From Crocinitomicaceae bacterium (GTDB lineage: Bacteria; Bacteroidota; Bacteroidia; Flavobacteriales_D; Crocinitomicaceae): a stretch of DNA of 23,579 nucleotides. The notes under the pieces are model-generated. The model did no database searches. It saw nothing but the letters and a program-made list of their open reading frames with translations, and was not told where the DNA came from. The DNA lies in assembly GCA_002696025.1 (NCBI GenBank), contig NZQU01000011.1, forward strand, positions 1 to 23,579, read 5' to 3'. Made by a program: the position numbers and the translations under genes. Positions 23,025 through 23,579 of the stretch are shown here, in pieces (positions within the stretch are counted from its first letter, which is position 1; the number at the start of each line of letters is the position of its first letter).

Positions 23025-23579
23025 TAATTGTGTCTAGCTCCTTTAAGAATAGCAAAAACATGAAGTGCATATGGAAAGATGGCGTCCATGGATTCTTTTG
23101 CCCCATTTGTAGAGCCAGGCAAGGCAAGTACTAGTGTTTGATTAATTGTGCCAGCAACACTTCTAGACAGCATGGAATAAGGAGTTCTTTCTTGTCCATA
23201 AGCCCTAATAGCCTCTTCCATTCCTGGGATTTTTCTTTGAATAAGAACCTCTAGTGCTTCAGGGGTTACATCGCGCTTAGAAAGACCTGTTCCCCCAGTA
23301 AAAACAATTAAATCCAAATTCTCTTTAACATAGCTCAATGCTTTTTCTTTTATCAGAGAGGCTTCATCAGCTATAATCTGATAATCGTGTATGTCAACAC
23401 CACATTTCTCTAGTTTATTTATGATTTCTTTGCCTGCTTTGTCTTCTTTTTTTCCTGCTGTGATGGTGTCGGAACAAACAACGACAGCGGCGCGTAAATT
23501 ATATTGGTTTTTAAAGTCAGATTTACCACCTTTCTTTTTTAATAATTTTATTTGATGAATTTCTATTCCCTTGTCAATA
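23024..23579 (-). CDS. moaCB: MoaC-MoaB fusion, 5' end cut by window edge
   Basis: The frame is open from the window edge. The first residues, DKGIEIHQIKLLKKKGGKS, are the C-terminal end of MoaC (cyclic pyranopterin monophosphate synthase). After a short linker the chain continues as a full MoaB/MogA domain: LRAAVVVCSDTITAG, then IVFTGGTGLSKRDVTPEAL, RSVAGTINQTLVLALPGSTNGAKESMDAI, ending KGARHN. MoaB/MogA proteins adenylylate molybdopterin before molybdenum insertion. MoaC-MoaB fusions occur in Bacteroidota. The internal TTG at 23336-23338 lies in mid-domain and is not the start. The stop overlaps the moaA ATG by one base. Confidence 0.9.
   Translation of the reverse strand, partial: IDKGIEIHQIKLLKKKGGKSDFKNQYNLRAAVVVCSDTITAGKKEDKAGKEIINKLEKCGVDIHDYQIIADEASLIKEKALSYVKENLDLIVFTGGTGLSKRDVTPEALEVLIQRKIPGMEEAIRAYGQERTPYSMLSRSVAGTINQTLVLALPGSTNGAKESMDAIFPYALHVFAILKGARHN

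Noticed and set aside
23024..23338. Short independent MoaB gene beginning at the TTG near 23338
   Set aside because: The frame stays open upstream and encodes the missing front of the MoaB domain and the end of MoaC, so this TTG is internal.

Overview
The window reads as a chromosomal fragment of a low-GC member of the Bacteroidota, most likely an aquatic or marine Flavobacteriales-type organism. The evidence is: AT-rich coding sequence; almost no Shine-Dalgarno sequences ahead of starts; exact matches to the Bacteroidota -7 promoter element TAnnTTTG at several gene starts; a delta' clamp-loader subunit whose P-loop lacks lysine, as is usual in this phylum; and a MoaC-MoaB fusion. Genus cannot be fixed from the sequence. 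No rRNA, tRNA, CRISPR array, insertion sequence or phage gene was seen. Coding density is very high and no gene-free stretch exceeds about 175 bases.

Layout. Bases 1-4412 hold replication and repair genes: holB (delta', cut by the left edge, minus) behind a glycosyltransferase-like gene (minus), then ssb (plus) and recG (minus), which meet with abutting stop codons. Bases 4462-6003 (minus) encode an unusual polytopic membrane protein with a C-terminal YceI-like domain. Bases 6178-11247 (plus) form a run of sucA and sucB (E1 and E2 of 2-oxoglutarate dehydrogenase), a CvpA-family membrane protein and a small exported protein overlapping it. A minus-strand pair follows: a DMT/EamA transporter and gatC. 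Bases 12641-16631 (plus) carry a single-chain pyruvate carboxylase and an NAD(P)H-dependent FMN reductase. A minus-strand tandem-ACT protein (16654-17073) is divergent from the next operon.

The most distinctive part is 17170-23579. Formate-tetrahydrofolate ligase (fhs), the sulfurtransferase that matures formate dehydrogenases (fdhD), and a molybdopterin oxidoreductase of the FdhF/YdeP type lie in one tight plus-strand operon. They converge on a minus-strand molybdenum-cofactor operon, a moaC-moaB fusion followed by moaA. Together these would make the cofactor, mature the enzyme, and connect the folate C1 pool to formate and then probably CO2. The oxidoreductase family is not proven to use formate, so the pathway is an inference from gene content.

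Most of the window is central metabolism and housekeeping. The candidates for something new are the C1/formate module, the membrane-YceI fusion, an SSB whose acidic tail stops at Asp-Asp-Leu without the usual Pro-Phe, and repeated zero-spacing convergent gene ends.
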